A stretch of DNA of 64,000 nucleotides, taken from positions 107,714-171,713 of the forward strand of contig NZ_CANMUW010000010.1 in NCBI RefSeq assembly GCF_947501225.1, given 5' to 3'. A program made the translations under genes and the position numbers. This stretch comes from an uncultured Shewanella sp. GTDB taxonomy: Bacteria; Pseudomonadota; Gammaproteobacteria; Enterobacterales; Shewanellaceae. Below are positions 48,132 through 59,416 of the stretch, piece by piece (position 1 is the first letter of the stretch; each line of letters starts with the position of its first letter). Below the pieces are notes generated by a model that was given only the letters and a program-made list of their open reading frames with translations, did no database searches and was not told where the DNA came from.

Positions 48132-49213
48132 TGCTGGTCTACCTGGCGGAGTATTTAACTCAGTTTTACTCTGGGTTTAACGTTTTTTCTTATGTAACGT
48201 TCAGAGCCATTCTTGGCCTGTTAACTGCCTTGATATTTAGTCTTTGGTGGGGACCTAAGATGATTGAGCGTCTGCAGATGCTGCAGATCGGTCAAATTGT
48301 TCGCAATGATGGACCGGAATCTCATTTCAGTAAGCGTGGTACGCCGACTATGGGCGGCATCCTGATCTTAGCCGGCGTGTTTATCAGCGTCTTGCTTTGG
48401 GGCGATCTTGCCAGCCGTTATGTGTGGGTGGTGTTATTCGTGCTCGCAAGCTTTGGTTTAATTGGTTTTATCGATGATTACCGTAAGGTTGTTAGAAAAG
48501 ATACCAAAGGTTTGATTGCCAAGTGGAAGTATATCTTGCAGTCACTTGCGGCATTGATCATCGCATTTTACCTTTATGCCTCTGCCGACCTGGCAGGAGA
48601 AACACAGCTGGTTGTGCCTTTCTTTAAAGATATTATGCCTCAACTCGGTGGTTTATTTATCGTGCTGGCGTACTTCACCATTGTTGGCTCGAGTAATGCG
48701 GTCAACCTGACCGACGGGCTGGACGGTTTGGCTATTATGCCTACGGTTATGGTGGCGGCGGCGTTTGCCTTAATTGCATATCTTTCAGGTCATGTTCAAT
48801 TTGCAAATTACCTGCACCTGCCTTATCTGCCCGGGGCAGGAGAGTTGGTGATTGTCTGCACGGCGATCGTCGGTGCGGGCTTAGGTTTCCTCTGGTTTAA
48901 CACTTACCCGGCACAGGTCTTCATGGGAGACGTAGGTTCTCTGGCCCTTGGTGCAGCGCTTGGTGCGATAGCCGTGTTGGTTCGCCAGGAGATCCTTTTG
49001 GTGATCATGGGAGGGGTCTTCGTTATGGAGACGGTCTCGGTCATCCTGCAGGTGGGTTCATATAAGCTGCGTGGGCAGAGAATTTTCCGTATGGCGCCGA
49101 TTCACCATCACTATGAGTTGAAAGGATGGCCTGAACCCAGAGTGATCGTTCGTTTTTGGATTATCTCTCTGTTTCTGGTCTTACTCGGCCTGGCTACTCT
49201 GAAACTAAGGTAG
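48131..49213 (+). CDS. mraY: Phospho-MurNAc-pentapeptide transferase MraY
   Basis: Polytopic inner-membrane enzyme that makes lipid I. About ten membrane segments; [31 protein letters not shown] and [11 protein letters not shown] (catalytic and metal-binding residues) are present. 360 aa. Starts at the last base of the murF stop. Confidence 0.97.
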   Translation: MLVYLAEYLTQFYSGFNVFSYVTFRAILGLLTALIFSLWWGPKMIERLQMLQIGQIVRNDGPESHFSKRGTPTMGGILILAGVFISVLLWGDLASRYVWVVLFVLASFGLIGFIDDYRKVVRKDTKGLIAKWKYILQSLAALIIAFYLYASADLAGETQLVVPFFKDIMPQLGGLFIVLAYFTIVGSSNAVNLTDGLDGLAIMPTVMVAAAFALIAYLSGHVQFANYLHLPYLPGAGELVIVCTAIVGAGLGFLWFNTYPAQVFMGDVGSLALGAALGAIAVLVRQEILLVIMGGVFVMETVSVILQVGSYKLRGQRIFRMAPIHHHYELKGWPEPRVIVRFWIISLFLVLLGLATLKLR

Positions 49214-49285
49214 TAGCCGATGGATTTTGCTATGACGTCACAGTGCATTTTTGCACTCTGCATCGCTGAACAAGGGTAACTGAAT

Positions 49286-50617
49286 ATGGTTAACCACAAG
49301 TCGCATCTGGTATTGGGGTTGGGAGCTACAGGGCTCTCTGTCGTGCGCTATCTGTGTGGGCAGGGGATCACCCCTTTGGTCATGGATAGCCGACAACAGC
49401 CGCCGGGAGCAGATGAGTTAGCGGCTGAGTTTCCCGGTGTTGAGTTGATCTGTGGTGGGTTTGATTGCCGCTATCTGGTGCAGGCGACTCAGATCATCGT
49501 CAGCCCTGGCATAGCCATCGATACTCCGGAGATCCGTGCCGCCATCGATATGGAGATCGAGGTGATCGGTGATGTCGAACTATTTGCCAGAGCCATAAAA
49601 GAGCGTGATGCCTGTGTTATCGGTATAACGGGGTCGAACGGAAAATCTACGGTTACGACCTTAGTGGCTGAGATGGCTAAGGCTGCGGGAATCAATTATG
49701 CCGTCGGTGGCAACATAGGTATCCCGGTATTAGATCTACTCCGGGACGATATTGAGCTTTATGTTCTGGAGTTGTCGAGTTTCCAGTTGGAAACGACTCA
49801 CAGTCTGAACTGCGTATCGGCAACCTGTCTCAATATCAGTGAAGATCATATGGATAGATACAGTGATATTGAGGCGTATCGTCAGGCTAAGTTGAGGCTA
49901 TATTCACAAACCCGGTTCGCCCTGTTTAATCGGGAGGATGAGCTGACCAAGCCTAAAGACCCTATGAACCAGAACAGCTTCGGTTTATCTGTGCCGGAAA
50001 ATGATGAGTGGGGGATCTGTGAAGGTAAGATAGTACACGGCAGTGCCTTGGTTATCAGCCTTCAGGATGTGGCGTTGGTAGGCAGTCATAATCATGCAAA
50101 TCTTATTGCGGCTATGGCCTTGGCCTATCAGGCCGGAATTGAAAAGGCGGCAATGGTTGAGGTGGCTTCATCATTTACCGGGCTCAAGCATAGGTTTGAA
50201 CTGGTTGTTAATCACAATGGTGTTGCGTACATAAATGACTCTAAAGCGACCAATGTCGGCGCGACGGTTGCCGCGATAGAGGGGCTTAGCGATCACCTGG
50301 GAGATATCATCTTAATTGCCGGTGGTGATGGAAAGGGAGCCGATTTTAAACCTTTGGTTCCGGTCCTGAAGCAGGTGAGTCATCTTATTACGTTGGGCAA
50401 GGACGGAGATAAGATTGCCGCCCTTTCCGATAACTCGCTGAAGGTCAAATCGATGGCCGATGCGGTAGATAAGGCTGCTCAACTGGCAATCGCCGGCGAT
50501 ATTGTTTTACTCTCTCCAGCCTGTGCCAGCCTGGATATGTACAAGAACTTTATGGAAAGAGGCGACGACTTCCGTCGTCTGGCCGAGGGACTGAGTACCG
50601 AGGCCCTGGATGCGTAG
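49286..50617 (+). CDS. murD: UDP-MurNAc-L-Ala-D-Glu ligase MurD
   Basis: Adds D-glutamate to UDP-MurNAc-L-alanine. N-terminal HLVLGLGATGLSVVRYL, ATP-binding GITGSNGKSTVTTLV (about 112-126), and LSPACASLDMYKNFMERG near the C-terminus. 443 aa. The 72-base gap behind mraY is the longest inside the mur block, and it overlaps ftsW by 8 bases. Confidence 0.97.
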   Translation: MVNHKSHLVLGLGATGLSVVRYLCGQGITPLVMDSRQQPPGADELAAEFPGVELICGGFDCRYLVQATQIIVSPGIAIDTPEIRAAIDMEIEVIGDVELFARAIKERDACVIGITGSNGKSTVTTLVAEMAKAAGINYAVGGNIGIPVLDLLRDDIELYVLELSSFQLETTHSLNCVSATCLNISEDHMDRYSDIEAYRQAKLRLYSQTRFALFNREDELTKPKDPMNQNSFGLSVPENDEWGICEGKIVHGSALVISLQDVALVGSHNHANLIAAMALAYQAGIEKAAMVEVASSFTGLKHRFELVVNHNGVAYINDSKATNVGATVAAIEGLSDHLGDIILIAGGDGKGADFKPLVPVLKQVSHLITLGKDGDKIAALSDNSLKVKSMADAVDKAAQLAIAGDIVLLSPACASLDMYKNFMERGDDFRRLAEGLSTEALDA

Positions 50618-51827
50618 CGAAGAGAGACAGCTGAACTTATTTGGCACCAGTGTTAATTGGAGTTGGCCAAATTTGTTTAAAGAGCGGCAGGCTCCGGGAA
50701 TGCAGTTGTATGACCGAGCCTTGCTGTTTTCTGTTTTGTCTCTGATCTGTTTTGGATTTGTCATGGTGATGTCGGCTTCAATGCCTGAAGCACAGAGCCT
50801 GACCGGTAACCCATACCACTTCGTTATCAGGCATTTTGCCTATCTTGTGGGCTGTGGTGTTATTGCGACTGTGGTATTGCGTATCGAGATGAGTCGTTGG
50901 CAACAGTTTAGCCCCCTATTGTTGCTGATAGTAGGCATCATGTTGGTCGCCGTATTGCTTGTGGGGACTTCGGTCAATGGCGCTACCCGTTGGTTATCTG
51001 TCGGCCCGATTCGCATACAGGTAGCCGAAGTCGCTAAGTTTGCTTTCGCCATCTATATGGCGGGATATTTAGTCAGACGGCACCAGGAGATCAGAGAGAA
51101 TGCAAAAGGCTTCTACAAGCCGATAGCCGTATTTGCTGTTTATGCGTTTCTGATCTTGATGCAGCCCGACTTAGGTACCGTGGTTGTGTTATTTGTGGGA
51201 ACGGTAGGCTTACTATTTTTAGCCGGAGCCCGTCTGCTGGACTTCTTTGCCCTGATATTGACAGGCGTGATGGCCTTTGTGGCTTTGGTGTTGCTGGAGC
51301 CTTACAGAATGCGGCGGGTAACCTCTTTTATGGATCCCTGGCAAGATCCTTTCGGCAGCGGTTATCAATTGACTCAATCTTTGATGGCTTACGGTCGTGG
51401 TGATTGGCTCGGCCAGGGGTTGGGCAACAGTATTCAGAAGCTGGAATACCTTCCCGAGGCGCATACCGATTTTATCTTCGCCGTGATCGGTGAGGAGTTA
51501 GGTTTTATCGGCATCATTGTGGTGCTGTCGGTACTACTGTTTGTTGCCCTCAGGGCCATTAAGTTAGGAAATTTATGTATTGAGATAGATAAGCCCTTCG
51601 AAGGCTATCTTGCTTACGCTATCGGTATCTGGTTCTGTTTTCAGACCGTCGTTAATGTGGGAGCAAGTATTGGCATGTTGCCGACGAAGGGACTCACTCT
51701 ACCTTTTATTAGTTATGGAGGCAGTAGCCTCTGGGTTATGACCGCCGCAGCTATGATATTGATCCGAATCGATCATGAGCGACGTTTGAGCTCAATTCAG
51801 GCTGTTCAGGGGAAAAAAAGTAAATGA
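50610..51827 (+). CDS. ftsW: Septal glycosyltransferase FtsW
   Basis: SEDS-family polymerase that works with FtsI. Ten membrane segments; GATRWLSVGPIRIQVAEVAK, QPDLGTVVVL (the conserved Asp) and TKGLTLPFISYGGSSLW match the family. 405 aa. Overlaps murD by 8 bases and murG by 4. Confidence 0.96.
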   Translation: MRSEERQLNLFGTSVNWSWPNLFKERQAPGMQLYDRALLFSVLSLICFGFVMVMSASMPEAQSLTGNPYHFVIRHFAYLVGCGVIATVVLRIEMSRWQQFSPLLLLIVGIMLVAVLLVGTSVNGATRWLSVGPIRIQVAEVAKFAFAIYMAGYLVRRHQEIRENAKGFYKPIAVFAVYAFLILMQPDLGTVVVLFVGTVGLLFLAGARLLDFFALILTGVMAFVALVLLEPYRMRRVTSFMDPWQDPFGSGYQLTQSLMAYGRGDWLGQGLGNSIQKLEYLPEAHTDFIFAVIGEELGFIGIIVVLSVLLFVALRAIKLGNLCIEIDKPFEGYLAYAIGIWFCFQTVVNVGASIGMLPTKGLTLPFISYGGSSLWVMTAAAMILIRIDHERRLSSIQAVQGKKSK

Positions 51828-52921
51828 CGACCGTTACTACCGATAAACGTATTTTGATTATGGCCGGAGGCACTGGCGGCCACGTATTTCCGGCATTAGC
51901 TGTCGCGAAATACCTTTGCCAGCAGGGGTGGCAGGTCAGGTGGTTGGGTACGGCTGAGCGTATGGAAGCAAGGTTGGTTCCTCAGCATGGTTTCGATATC
52001 GATTTTATTGACATTAAAGGGGTAAGAGGAAACGGCTTGCTGCGTAAGCTGGCAGCCCCATTCAAGGTGATACGTTCGATCATACAGGCCAGGGAAGTCA
52101 TTAAGGATTTTAAGCCCGATGTCGTCTTAGGCATGGGAGGCTTTGCCAGCGGACCCGGCGGTGTCGCCGCAAGGCTATCCGGGATCCCCCTGGTACTACA
52201 TGAACAAAATGCAATACCGGGAATGACCAACAAAATTCTTGCACGAATTGCCAGCCAGGTTTTATGTGCCTTCGAAGGTACCTTCGGCAAGACAGAGGCT
52301 GAAGTTGTCGGAAACCCGATCAGAGAAGAGCTGATCGCCTTGGGTGATCGCGCAGGCGCACCGGTTGGTGGTGATGCTTTGAAGGTCTTAGTCGTTGGTG
52401 GCAGCTTAGGAGCAAAGGTCTTTAACGATCTGATGCCGAGCGTGACAGCGGCAGTGAGTAAGACGCAATCCATCACAGTATGGCACCAGGTAGGCAAGGG
52501 AAACCTTCAGAAGGTTAAGGCGGAGTATCAACACCTGGGCCAGGATGGCAGTGTAAACGTAGCTGAGTTTATCGATGATATGGAAGCGGCTTATCGTTGG
52601 GCCGATGTGGTGCTGTGCCGCTCGGGAGCGCTGACCGTTTCAGAGTTGGCTGCCGTTGGCGTGCCTAGCCTGTTGGTACCATACCCTCATGCCGTTGACG
52701 ATCATCAGACCAGGAATGCACAAGTTCTGGTACAGGCGGGAGGGGCATTTTTACTGCCGCAAACGATTTTAGATGCAGATAAGCTGATTGGTAAGTTGCA
52801 GATTCTGGCCTCAGATAGAGAGGAGTTGAACCAGATGGGGCAACGAGCAAAGAGTGCAGCGGTATTGGATGCAACGCAGAAAGTTGCAACCGTCTGCATC
52901 AGGTTAGCCGGAAAGGATTGA
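51824..52921 (+). CDS. murG: UDP-GlcNAc transferase MurG
   Basis: Adds GlcNAc to lipid I to make lipid [16 protein letters not shown] (about 16-29), the substrate regions [20 protein letters not shown] and [15 protein letters not shown]. 365 aa. Overlaps ftsW; murC follows after one base. Confidence 0.97.
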   Translation: MTTVTTDKRILIMAGGTGGHVFPALAVAKYLCQQGWQVRWLGTAERMEARLVPQHGFDIDFIDIKGVRGNGLLRKLAAPFKVIRSIIQAREVIKDFKPDVVLGMGGFASGPGGVAARLSGIPLVLHEQNAIPGMTNKILARIASQVLCAFEGTFGKTEAEVVGNPIREELIALGDRAGAPVGGDALKVLVVGGSLGAKVFNDLMPSVTAAVSKTQSITVWHQVGKGNLQKVKAEYQHLGQDGSVNVAEFIDDMEAAYRWADVVLCRSGALTVSELAAVGVPSLLVPYPHAVDDHQTRNAQVLVQAGGAFLLPQTILDADKLIGKLQILASDREELNQMGQRAKSAAVLDATQKVATVCIRLAGKD

Positions 52922-52922
52922 G

Positions 52923-54392
52923 ATGAGTAAGAATCAAGAGAAGTATTCACAGTTAAGAAGCATCATCCCGGAGATGAGACGGGTTAAACATATCTACTTC
53001 GTCGGTATCGGCGGTGCGGGTATGGGTGGCATAGCTGAGGTACTGGTTAATGAAGGCTACCTGTTATCGGGATCCGATATTGCTGAGAATGCCGTGACAA
53101 AGAGACTCGCATCCTTGGGCGCTAAGATCCATATCGGTCATAAACAAGAGCAGGTTCATGGCGCAGATGTCGTTGTGGTCTCTACGGCGATAAGTGCTGA
53201 TAACCCGGAGCTGTTAGAGGCTCAGGCGCTGAGGATCCCCGTCGTTCAACGTGCAGAGATGCTCGCCGAGCTCATGCGTTATCGTCACGGTGTTGCCGTT
53301 GCTGGCACCCATGGTAAAACGACTACCACGAGTTTAATTGCCAGTGTCTATGGTCAGGCGGATCGCGACCCGACCTTCGTTATCGGTGGCCTTCTGAACA
53401 GCGCCGGCACCAATGCCAGATTGGGCCGCAGTCGCTACCTCATCGCCGAGGCTGATGAGAGTGATGCCAGTTTTCTGCATCTGCAGCCCATGGTCAGTGT
53501 TGTAACTAATATTGAAGCGGATCATATGGATACCTATGAGGGAGACTTTGAAAAACTGAAGTCAACCTTTGTCGATTTCCTGCATAACCTGCCTTTTTAT
53601 GGTGTGGCTGTGATGTGTATCGATGATCCTGTTGTACGTGAACTGCTCCCGAGAGTCGGCCGTAAAGTCGTTACCTATGGTTTCAGTGAAGATGCTGACA
53701 TTCGGGCGCTCAACTTCGTTCAGGAAGCCTATCGTAGCCGTTTCACCCTGCGAAGGGACGGAGTTGAAGATATTGAGGTCGTGGTGAACCTGCCAGGTCA
53801 ACATAATGTACTCAATGCATTGGCCGCAATTGCCGTAGCTACAGAAGATGAAATTGATGATACGGCAATTATTCAAGCTCTGGCCGACTTCCAGGGCATT
53901 GGCCGTAGATTCGAGCAGTTGGGCTGTTTCGATACCGACAAGGGAGAGATGGTTCTGGTAGATGACTATGGCCATCACCCCAGCGAAGTAGCTGCAACGA
54001 TCAAAGCTGCAAAATCCGGCTGGCCGGATAAGCGTTTAGTCATGATTTATCAGCCACACAGATATAGTCGTACACGCGATCTTTATGATGACTTTGTCGA
54101 AGTCTTATCTCAGGTTGATTGTCTGTTGTTGCTGGATGTTTATGCTGCGGGAGAGGCGCCCATACCTGGGGCGGATAGCCGTGCCTTGTGCCGCTCTATA
54201 CGTCAGAGAGGTCAACTTGACCCAATTTTTGTCTCTGACAGTGAACAGCTACTGAGTCTATTACCGGATGTGCTGCAGGAGGGTGATCTTGTATTAACCC
54301 AAGGCGCGGGTAATATCGGAGCGATCGCTAAACAGCTATCACAATCGAGCTTAGGCTTCGATTTTGCGATTTCGCAAACGAATGAGGGATAA
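52923..54392 (+). CDS. murC: UDP-MurNAc-L-alanine ligase MurC
   Basis: Adds L-alanine, first amino acid of the stem peptide. [16 protein letters not shown] (about 27-42), ATP-binding [14 protein letters not shown], and [14 protein letters not shown]. 489 aa. It is followed by 130 bases and ftsQ; the D-Ala ligase gene ddlB that lies here in E. coli is missing. Confidence 0.97.
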   Translation: MSKNQEKYSQLRSIIPEMRRVKHIYFVGIGGAGMGGIAEVLVNEGYLLSGSDIAENAVTKRLASLGAKIHIGHKQEQVHGADVVVVSTAISADNPELLEAQALRIPVVQRAEMLAELMRYRHGVAVAGTHGKTTTTSLIASVYGQADRDPTFVIGGLLNSAGTNARLGRSRYLIAEADESDASFLHLQPMVSVVTNIEADHMDTYEGDFEKLKSTFVDFLHNLPFYGVAVMCIDDPVVRELLPRVGRKVVTYGFSEDADIRALNFVQEAYRSRFTLRRDGVEDIEVVVNLPGQHNVLNALAAIAVATEDEIDDTAIIQALADFQGIGRRFEQLGCFDTDKGEMVLVDDYGHHPSEVAATIKAAKSGWPDKRLVMIYQPHRYSRTRDLYDDFVEVLSQVDCLLLLDVYAAGEAPIPGADSRALCRSIRQRGQLDPIFVSDSEQLLSLLPDVLQEGDLVLTQGAGNIGAIAKQLSQSSLGFDFAISQTNEG

Positions 54393-54426
54393 ATTTGAAA
54401 GATATCCCATTGATGATGTTTCAGAT

Positions 54427-54454
54427 TTTGACCCCACGAATAAGGTCTATATAA
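54427..54454 (+). promoter_or_regulatory. Promoter before ftsQ
   Basis: TTGACC (54427-54432), 16 bases, TATAAT (54449-54454). A near-consensus sigma-70 promoter about 70 bases before ftsQ, in the gap where E. coli has ddlB. It would supply ftsQAZ independently of the long upstream transcript. Confidence 0.78.
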
Positions 54455-54522
54455 TGGCCGGTTTTCTGTGGTTCGTTAACATATTTATTTTTTCATTTAA
54501 GTATAGATTGGGTTGAATATCT

Positions 54523-55287
54523 GTGTCTTGGGCTGAGGTGGGTCAAAGGTGGAAATTGAGGCTGGAACAGGTCGATTGGTATCTCTGTTTCGGACTTCTG
54601 TTTTTGCTCTTGGTACTGCTCGGTTTATCGATGGGAGCCTGGAAGCTGAATTTGATCGTCAATGATGCGGATGCACTACCTATCGAGGCGGTGGCGATAA
54701 GGGGAGAGCGAGCCAGAACCTCTGATGAAGAGATACAGGTTGCTCTTCAGGACCTGATGCAGAGAAGCTTTTTCTCGGCAGATGTTAATCAGGTACAAAA
54801 TGCCCTGGAGGCGCTGCCCTGGGTATACCAGGCTTCTGTTCGGCGTGAGTGGCCGGCAAAACTCAAGGTGTACCTGGTTGAGCAACAGGTGGTTGCTCAT
54901 TGGAATGGCGACGCCTGGCTCAACATTCATGGGCAGGTGTTTGATGCCCCACAAAGAGCCGACATCGGGCCACTGCCTCTTCTGGCCGGACCCGAGGGAC
55001 AGTCGAAAGTGGTGTTAACGGCATATCGACAGGTCAGTGAGTTACTGAAGATAAATGGTTTTAAGTTAGACAGCTTAAGTTTAAGTCCAAGACATGCATG
55101 GCACGGTTCGCTGGATAACGGAGTTAAGCTTGAGTTAGGTAGAGAAGATAAAATGGCAAGGATACAAAGGTTTATCAATGTGTATCCGACACTGGCTAAG
55201 CAATCTAAGCCAGTAGCCAAGGTAGATTTGCGCTACGACACCGGATTAGCCGTAGGTTGGGAAAATGCACAGAAAGAGAGCCAGTAA
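54523..55287 (+). CDS. ftsQ: Cell division protein FtsQ
   Basis: 254 residues: short cytoplasmic segment, one membrane helix (about 22-42), then the POTRA domain (VAIRGERARTSDEEIQVAL) and the FtsQ beta domain (VYQASVRREWPAKLKVYLVEQQ). Scaffold of the FtsQLB complex. GTG start at 54523. Three bases before ftsA. Confidence 0.95.
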   Translation: MSWAEVGQRWKLRLEQVDWYLCFGLLFLLLVLLGLSMGAWKLNLIVNDADALPIEAVAIRGERARTSDEEIQVALQDLMQRSFFSADVNQVQNALEALPWVYQASVRREWPAKLKVYLVEQQVVAHWNGDAWLNIHGQVFDAPQRADIGPLPLLAGPEGQSKVVLTAYRQVSELLKINGFKLDSLSLSPRHAWHGSLDNGVKLELGREDKMARIQRFINVYPTLAKQSKPVAKVDLRYDTGLAVGWENAQKESQ

Positions 55288-55290
55288 ATA

Positions 55291-56526
55291 ATGACCAAGA
55301 ATCAAGATAGAAATCTGATCGTTGGATTAGACATAGGAACCTCAAAGGTTGCTGTGATCATAGGTGAAGTGCTACCCGATGGTGAGATCAGCGTTGTCGG
55401 TCTGGGAAACCATCAGTCCAGAGGGATGGACAAAGGTGGCGTTAATGATCTTGATTCAATTGTGCGCAGCGTTCAGCGAGCACTGGATCAGGCTGAGTTG
55501 ATGGCCGACTGCCAGGTCTCATCTGTATACCTGGGCATTTCCGGCAAACATATTGATTGCCAGAATGAAAATGGCATGGTCTCTATCAACGATGAAGAGG
55601 TTACGCAGGATGATGTTGATAACGTGATCCATACGGCTCGCTCAGTCAAAATTCCGACCGAGCGCCGCATTTTGCATGTGTTGCCTCAAGAATATGCCAT
55701 CGATGTTCAGGACGGTATCAAGAGTCCTATCGGCATGTCCGGGATGCGCATGGAGGCAAAGGTTCATATTGTGACCTGTGCCAATGATATGGCAAAGAAT
55801 ATAACCAAGAGTGTTGAGCGTTGTGGATTAAAGGTCGACGACCTCGTTTTTTCAGCGATTGCATCAGCAGATTCTGTATTGACTAACGATGAGAAAGACT
55901 TAGGTGTCTGTCTGGTTGATATCGGTGGTGGTACCACAGATCTGGCTATATACACTAACGGGGCATTACGTCACTGTGCCGTTGTGCCGGTTGCCGGTAA
56001 TCAGGTGACTAACGATATCGCTAAGATTTTCAGAACACCGCTTTCCCATGCGGAGCAGATCAAGGTTCAATATGCCAGCGCTCGCAGCGCCATGGTGAGT
56101 CGTGAAGACAGTATTGAAGTTCCCTCTGTCGGTGGCCGACCATCCAGAACTATGTCCAGACATACATTGGCGGAGGTCGTTGAACCTAGGTATCAGGAGT
56201 TGTTTGAGCTGGTATTGAAAGAGCTGAGAGACTCAGGGCTCGAAGATCAGATCGCTGCAGGCATTGTGCTGACCGGTGGAACAGCATCCATTGAAGGGGC
56301 TGTTGATATTGCCGAAGCAACATTCGGTATGCCGGTAAGGGTGGCATCGCCATTGCCGGTGAAAGGTTTATTTGAATATGTGGATCAGCCTATCTATTCG
56401 ACTGGAGTAGGCTTGTTACACTACGGAGCAAGAAGGGTCGTCGAGCGTCAGTTTGAACGACCTGAGCGTCAAGGGGTTACCAGTCTTTGGAATCGGGTTC
56501 AAAGCTGGTTTAAAGGTGAGTTTTAA
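55291..56526 (+). CDS. ftsA: Cell division protein FtsA
   Basis: Actin-like ATPase that tethers FtsZ to the membrane. GLDIGTSKVAVIIGE (about 13-27), VDIGGGTTDLAIYTNG and VLTGGTASIEGAVDIAE are the phosphate- and adenosine-binding loops; the amphipathic membrane-targeting helix LWNRVQSWFKGEF closes the protein. 411 aa. Confidence 0.97.
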   Translation: MTKNQDRNLIVGLDIGTSKVAVIIGEVLPDGEISVVGLGNHQSRGMDKGGVNDLDSIVRSVQRALDQAELMADCQVSSVYLGISGKHIDCQNENGMVSINDEEVTQDDVDNVIHTARSVKIPTERRILHVLPQEYAIDVQDGIKSPIGMSGMRMEAKVHIVTCANDMAKNITKSVERCGLKVDDLVFSAIASADSVLTNDEKDLGVCLVDIGGGTTDLAIYTNGALRHCAVVPVAGNQVTNDIAKIFRTPLSHAEQIKVQYASARSAMVSREDSIEVPSVGGRPSRTMSRHTLAEVVEPRYQELFELVLKELRDSGLEDQIAAGIVLTGGTASIEGAVDIAEATFGMPVRVASPLPVKGLFEYVDQPIYSTGVGLLHYGARRVVERQFERPERQGVTSLWNRVQSWFKGEF

Positions 56527-56602
56527 TAGCTTGATAAAGAGGAATTTAAACTCGTTTCAATCGCTATTTAACATATAACGCAGGCAAAACGGAGAGAAGA
56601 CC

Positions 56603-57784
56603 ATGTTTGAGATCATGGATAGTCATACTGATGAAGCGGTGATTAAGGTCATCGGTGTCGGTGGTGGCGGTGGTAATGCCATCGAGCATATGGTGAAGCA
56701 CAACATCGAAGGTGTTGAGTTTGTGGCAACCAATACAGATGCACAGGCTTTAAGAAAGTCTTCTGCAGGTTCAACCATTCAACTTGGACGTGACATCACG
56801 AAAGGGTTGGGAGCCGGGGCGAATCCGGAAATTGGACGCCTTGCAGCAGAGGAAGATAAAGAAAATATCAGAAACGCCATCAAAGGCTCTGACATGATCT
56901 TTATCGCCGCCGGTATGGGTGGCGGTACAGGTACCGGAGCAGCGCCGGTTGTTGCCGAAGTCGCGAGAGAAGAGGGTATCTTAACCGTAGCCGTGGTGAC
57001 TAAGCCTTTCCCGTTCGAGGGTAAAAAGCGGATGTCCTATGCCGATCAAGGCATAACAGAGCTGGGTAAGCATGTTGACTCACTGATCACGATACCGAAT
57101 GAGAAGCTATTGAAGGTATTGGGTCGAGGCACCTCATTGTTGGATGCTTTCGCTGCTGCCAATAATGTATTGCTGGGAGCTGTACAAGGTATTGCTGAGT
57201 TGATTACTCGTCCTGGCCTGATCAACGTGGATTTCGCCGACGTGAAAACAGTGATGTCTGAGATGGGTAATGCCATGATGGGGACTGGTGTTGCCAGTGG
57301 CGAAGACCGTGCGGAAGAAGCGGCAGAAGCTGCTGTTGCAAGTCCACTGCTGGAAGATATCGATCTTGCCGGAGCGCGTGGCGTACTTGTTAATATCACT
57401 GCCGGTATGGATATGAGTATCGAAGAGTTTGAGACTGTGGGTAACCACGTTAAAGCTTACGCTTCAGATAATGCAACTGTCGTAGTGGGTGCGGTGATCG
57501 ATCCTGAAATGAGTGATGAGTTACGGGTAACTGTTGTTGCTACAGGTATCGGTGCAGAGAAGAAGCCAGACATTCAGCTGGTAACTAAGCCTGCTCCTCG
57601 TCCTGAGCCGGTAGTTGCACCTGAAGTTCGTCAGGAAACGGCCTCAGAGGAACTTGTTGCTCAGCCTGTTGCGACCGGGAATGTTGTTCCTGTTGCACAA
57701 ACGACTCCTGCGCCGGCGCCAGCACCAAAAAATGAAGCTGATTATTTAGATATTCCAGCATTTTTGCGAAAGCAGGCTGATTAA
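56603..57784 (+). CDS. ftsZ: Cell division protein FtsZ
   Basis: Tubulin-like GTPase that forms the Z ring. [13 protein letters not shown] (about 18-30), the tubulin signature [13 protein letters not shown], and the C-terminal peptide [14 protein letters not shown] that binds FtsA and ZipA after a Pro/Ala-rich linker. 393 aa. SlmA, encoded in this window, is its inhibitor. Confidence 0.98.
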   Translation: MFEIMDSHTDEAVIKVIGVGGGGGNAIEHMVKHNIEGVEFVATNTDAQALRKSSAGSTIQLGRDITKGLGAGANPEIGRLAAEEDKENIRNAIKGSDMIFIAAGMGGGTGTGAAPVVAEVAREEGILTVAVVTKPFPFEGKKRMSYADQGITELGKHVDSLITIPNEKLLKVLGRGTSLLDAFAAANNVLLGAVQGIAELITRPGLINVDFADVKTVMSEMGNAMMGTGVASGEDRAEEAAEAAVASPLLEDIDLAGARGVLVNITAGMDMSIEEFETVGNHVKAYASDNATVVVGAVIDPEMSDELRVTVVATGIGAEKKPDIQLVTKPAPRPEPVVAPEVRQETASEELVAQPVATGNVVPVAQTTPAPAPAPKNEADYLDIPAFLRKQAD

Positions 57785-57977
57785 TAGCTCTGTTAAAGGC
57801 TAAATTGAGCTTTATAGTTTCACCAAAGTGGCATCTGCAATGTCGCGACGGTGATTGCTAGTAGAATTTTGGCTAATTTGCAAAGATATGTTAGCATATC
57901 CGACCAGCCACGCCTGTATGCAGAGAGTTCTCTGTACAGGTTTTGAGCTTTTTATGTTGAGATGAACGGGTAATAGA

Positions 57978-58895
57978 ATGATTTTTCAAAGAACTGTTAA
58001 AGAAATGGTTAAAACTACCGGAGTCGGATTGCATTCCGGCAATAAGGTAACTTTGAGTATCAAGCCTGCTCCCGTTAATACGGGTATTGTACTCGTGCGC
58101 ACGGATCTGGAGCCGGCTGTAGCTATTCCAGCCAAAGCAGATTTAGTGCGTGAAACGACCATGTGTACAGCACTGGTAAATGATGAAGGTGTTCGCATCT
58201 CAACGATTGAGCATCTGTTTGCAGCTCTTGCGGGATTGGGTATCGATAATGCTGTCATTGAGGTCGATGCTCCGGAGATCCCAATTATGGATGGTAGTGC
58301 CAGTCCATGGGTATTCCTGCTTCAATCTATAGGGATTCAGGAGCAGTCTTCAGCCAAGAAGTACCTGAGAATCAAAAACACTGTGCGTGTTGAAGATGGT
58401 GATAAATGGGCTGAATTAAAACCCTTTAAAGGTTTTAGAGTAGATTTTGCAATCGACTTTAATCATCCGGAAATTGCCCGAAGTCAACAACATATGGTGA
58501 TGGATTTTTCAACTTCAGCCTTCGTTCGCGATATCAGCAGAGCAAGAACCTTTGGTTTTATGCGTGATATCGAATACTTGAGAGCTAATAACTTAGCACT
58601 TGGCGGAAGCATGGAAAATGCAGTTGTGCTTGACGAATATAAAGTCCTCAACCCCGATGGTCTGCGTTATGAGGATGAATTCGTTAAGCATAAGATTTTA
58701 GATGCCTTTGGTGACCTCTATGTTGCTGGTCATGCAATTGTTGGTGAATTCAGTGCATTCAAAACCGGGCATGCATTAAATAATCAGTTAGTGCGTGCTT
58801 TGTTAGCTCAAGAAGAAGCTTGGGAACTTGTCAGCTTCGAAGAAGATGAAGCTCCGGTGAGCTTTTCTGTGCCTGCAGGTGCCGTATTCGCTTAA
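57978..58895 (+). CDS. lpxC: UDP-3-O-acyl-GlcNAc deacetylase LpxC
   Basis: Zinc enzyme at the committed step of lipid A. Zinc and catalytic residues in [18 protein letters not shown] and [21 protein letters not shown]; substrate region [23 protein letters not shown]. 305 aa. Its upstream gap (193 bases) includes an inverted repeat GATATG-TTAG-CATATC (57885-57900). Last gene of the dcw cluster. Confidence 0.97.
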   Translation: MIFQRTVKEMVKTTGVGLHSGNKVTLSIKPAPVNTGIVLVRTDLEPAVAIPAKADLVRETTMCTALVNDEGVRISTIEHLFAALAGLGIDNAVIEVDAPEIPIMDGSASPWVFLLQSIGIQEQSSAKKYLRIKNTVRVEDGDKWAELKPFKGFRVDFAIDFNHPEIARSQQHMVMDFSTSAFVRDISRARTFGFMRDIEYLRANNLALGGSMENAVVLDEYKVLNPDGLRYEDEFVKHKILDAFGDLYVAGHAIVGEFSAFKTGHALNNQLVRALLAQEEAWELVSFEEDEAPVSFSVPAGAVFA

Positions 58896-58936
58896 CCTTC
58901 GGGTTAAACGAACTGAGAGTTACTTCATTGCTAACG

Positions 58937-59389
58937 CTAAGATTGCCTCGAACGGCTGGCTAATGCAGCCAGCCGTTTTAGTTTCTCTGCTAAAGACCCC
59001 TCCGTATGTTCAGCTAGTGCCTCAATATGTGCAGCAGCTGTTTCGCTGATTGCATGTTGTGGGATTTTGGGCTTTGTTTCATACAAAACCAGACTCGGGT
59101 TGACTTTGACCTCGATAGCGGAGAGCATGGGTAACGTTTCGGCTTGTAGCTGTTGTAAAATTTTGGCCTTTTGGAAGTTTATTCTTGCGGCCCATGCAGC
59201 TGTAGTCGTTTCAATAACAAGAACACCCTGTCGAAGATTGGCAACTTTCAGTTGCTGCGACACTGGACCGGCTAGCACCTGTTTTACGTGATGATTCAAG
59301 TGCAATAGCAGTTCTGCTTTTTCAGCAATATTAGGCATTTGCCCGTGCTGATGCAGTAATTGGCTTAGGTCCTGCGGGGGCTTTTTCAT
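58937..59389 (-). CDS. dciA: DciA-type (DUF721) replicative helicase loader
   Basis: 150 residues from ATG 59389 (MKKPPQDLSQLLHQHG). The DUF721 core is VKQVLAGPVSQQLKVANLRQGVLVIETTTAAWAARINFQKAKILQQL. DciA proteins load or assist DnaB helicase in bacteria lacking DnaC. Convergent with lpxC, whose terminator lies inside its 3' end, and divergent from the M23 peptidase gene across 27 bases. No ribosome binding site is obvious. Confidence 0.88.
   Translation of the reverse strand: MKKPPQDLSQLLHQHGQMPNIAEKAELLLHLNHHVKQVLAGPVSQQLKVANLRQGVLVIETTTAAWAARINFQKAKILQQLQAETLPMLSAIEVKVNPSLVLYETKPKIPQHAISETAAAHIEALAEHTEGSLAEKLKRLAALASRSRQS
58951..58980 (+). terminator. lpxC terminator inside the dciA 3' end
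   Basis: Arms AACGGCTGGCT and AGCCAGCCGTT with a 5-base loop and TTTA tail, between the convergent lpxC and dciA ends. Confidence 0.85.
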
Positions 59390-59416
59390 ATGATAACAAA
59401 ATGGCTTAACTAGGCT

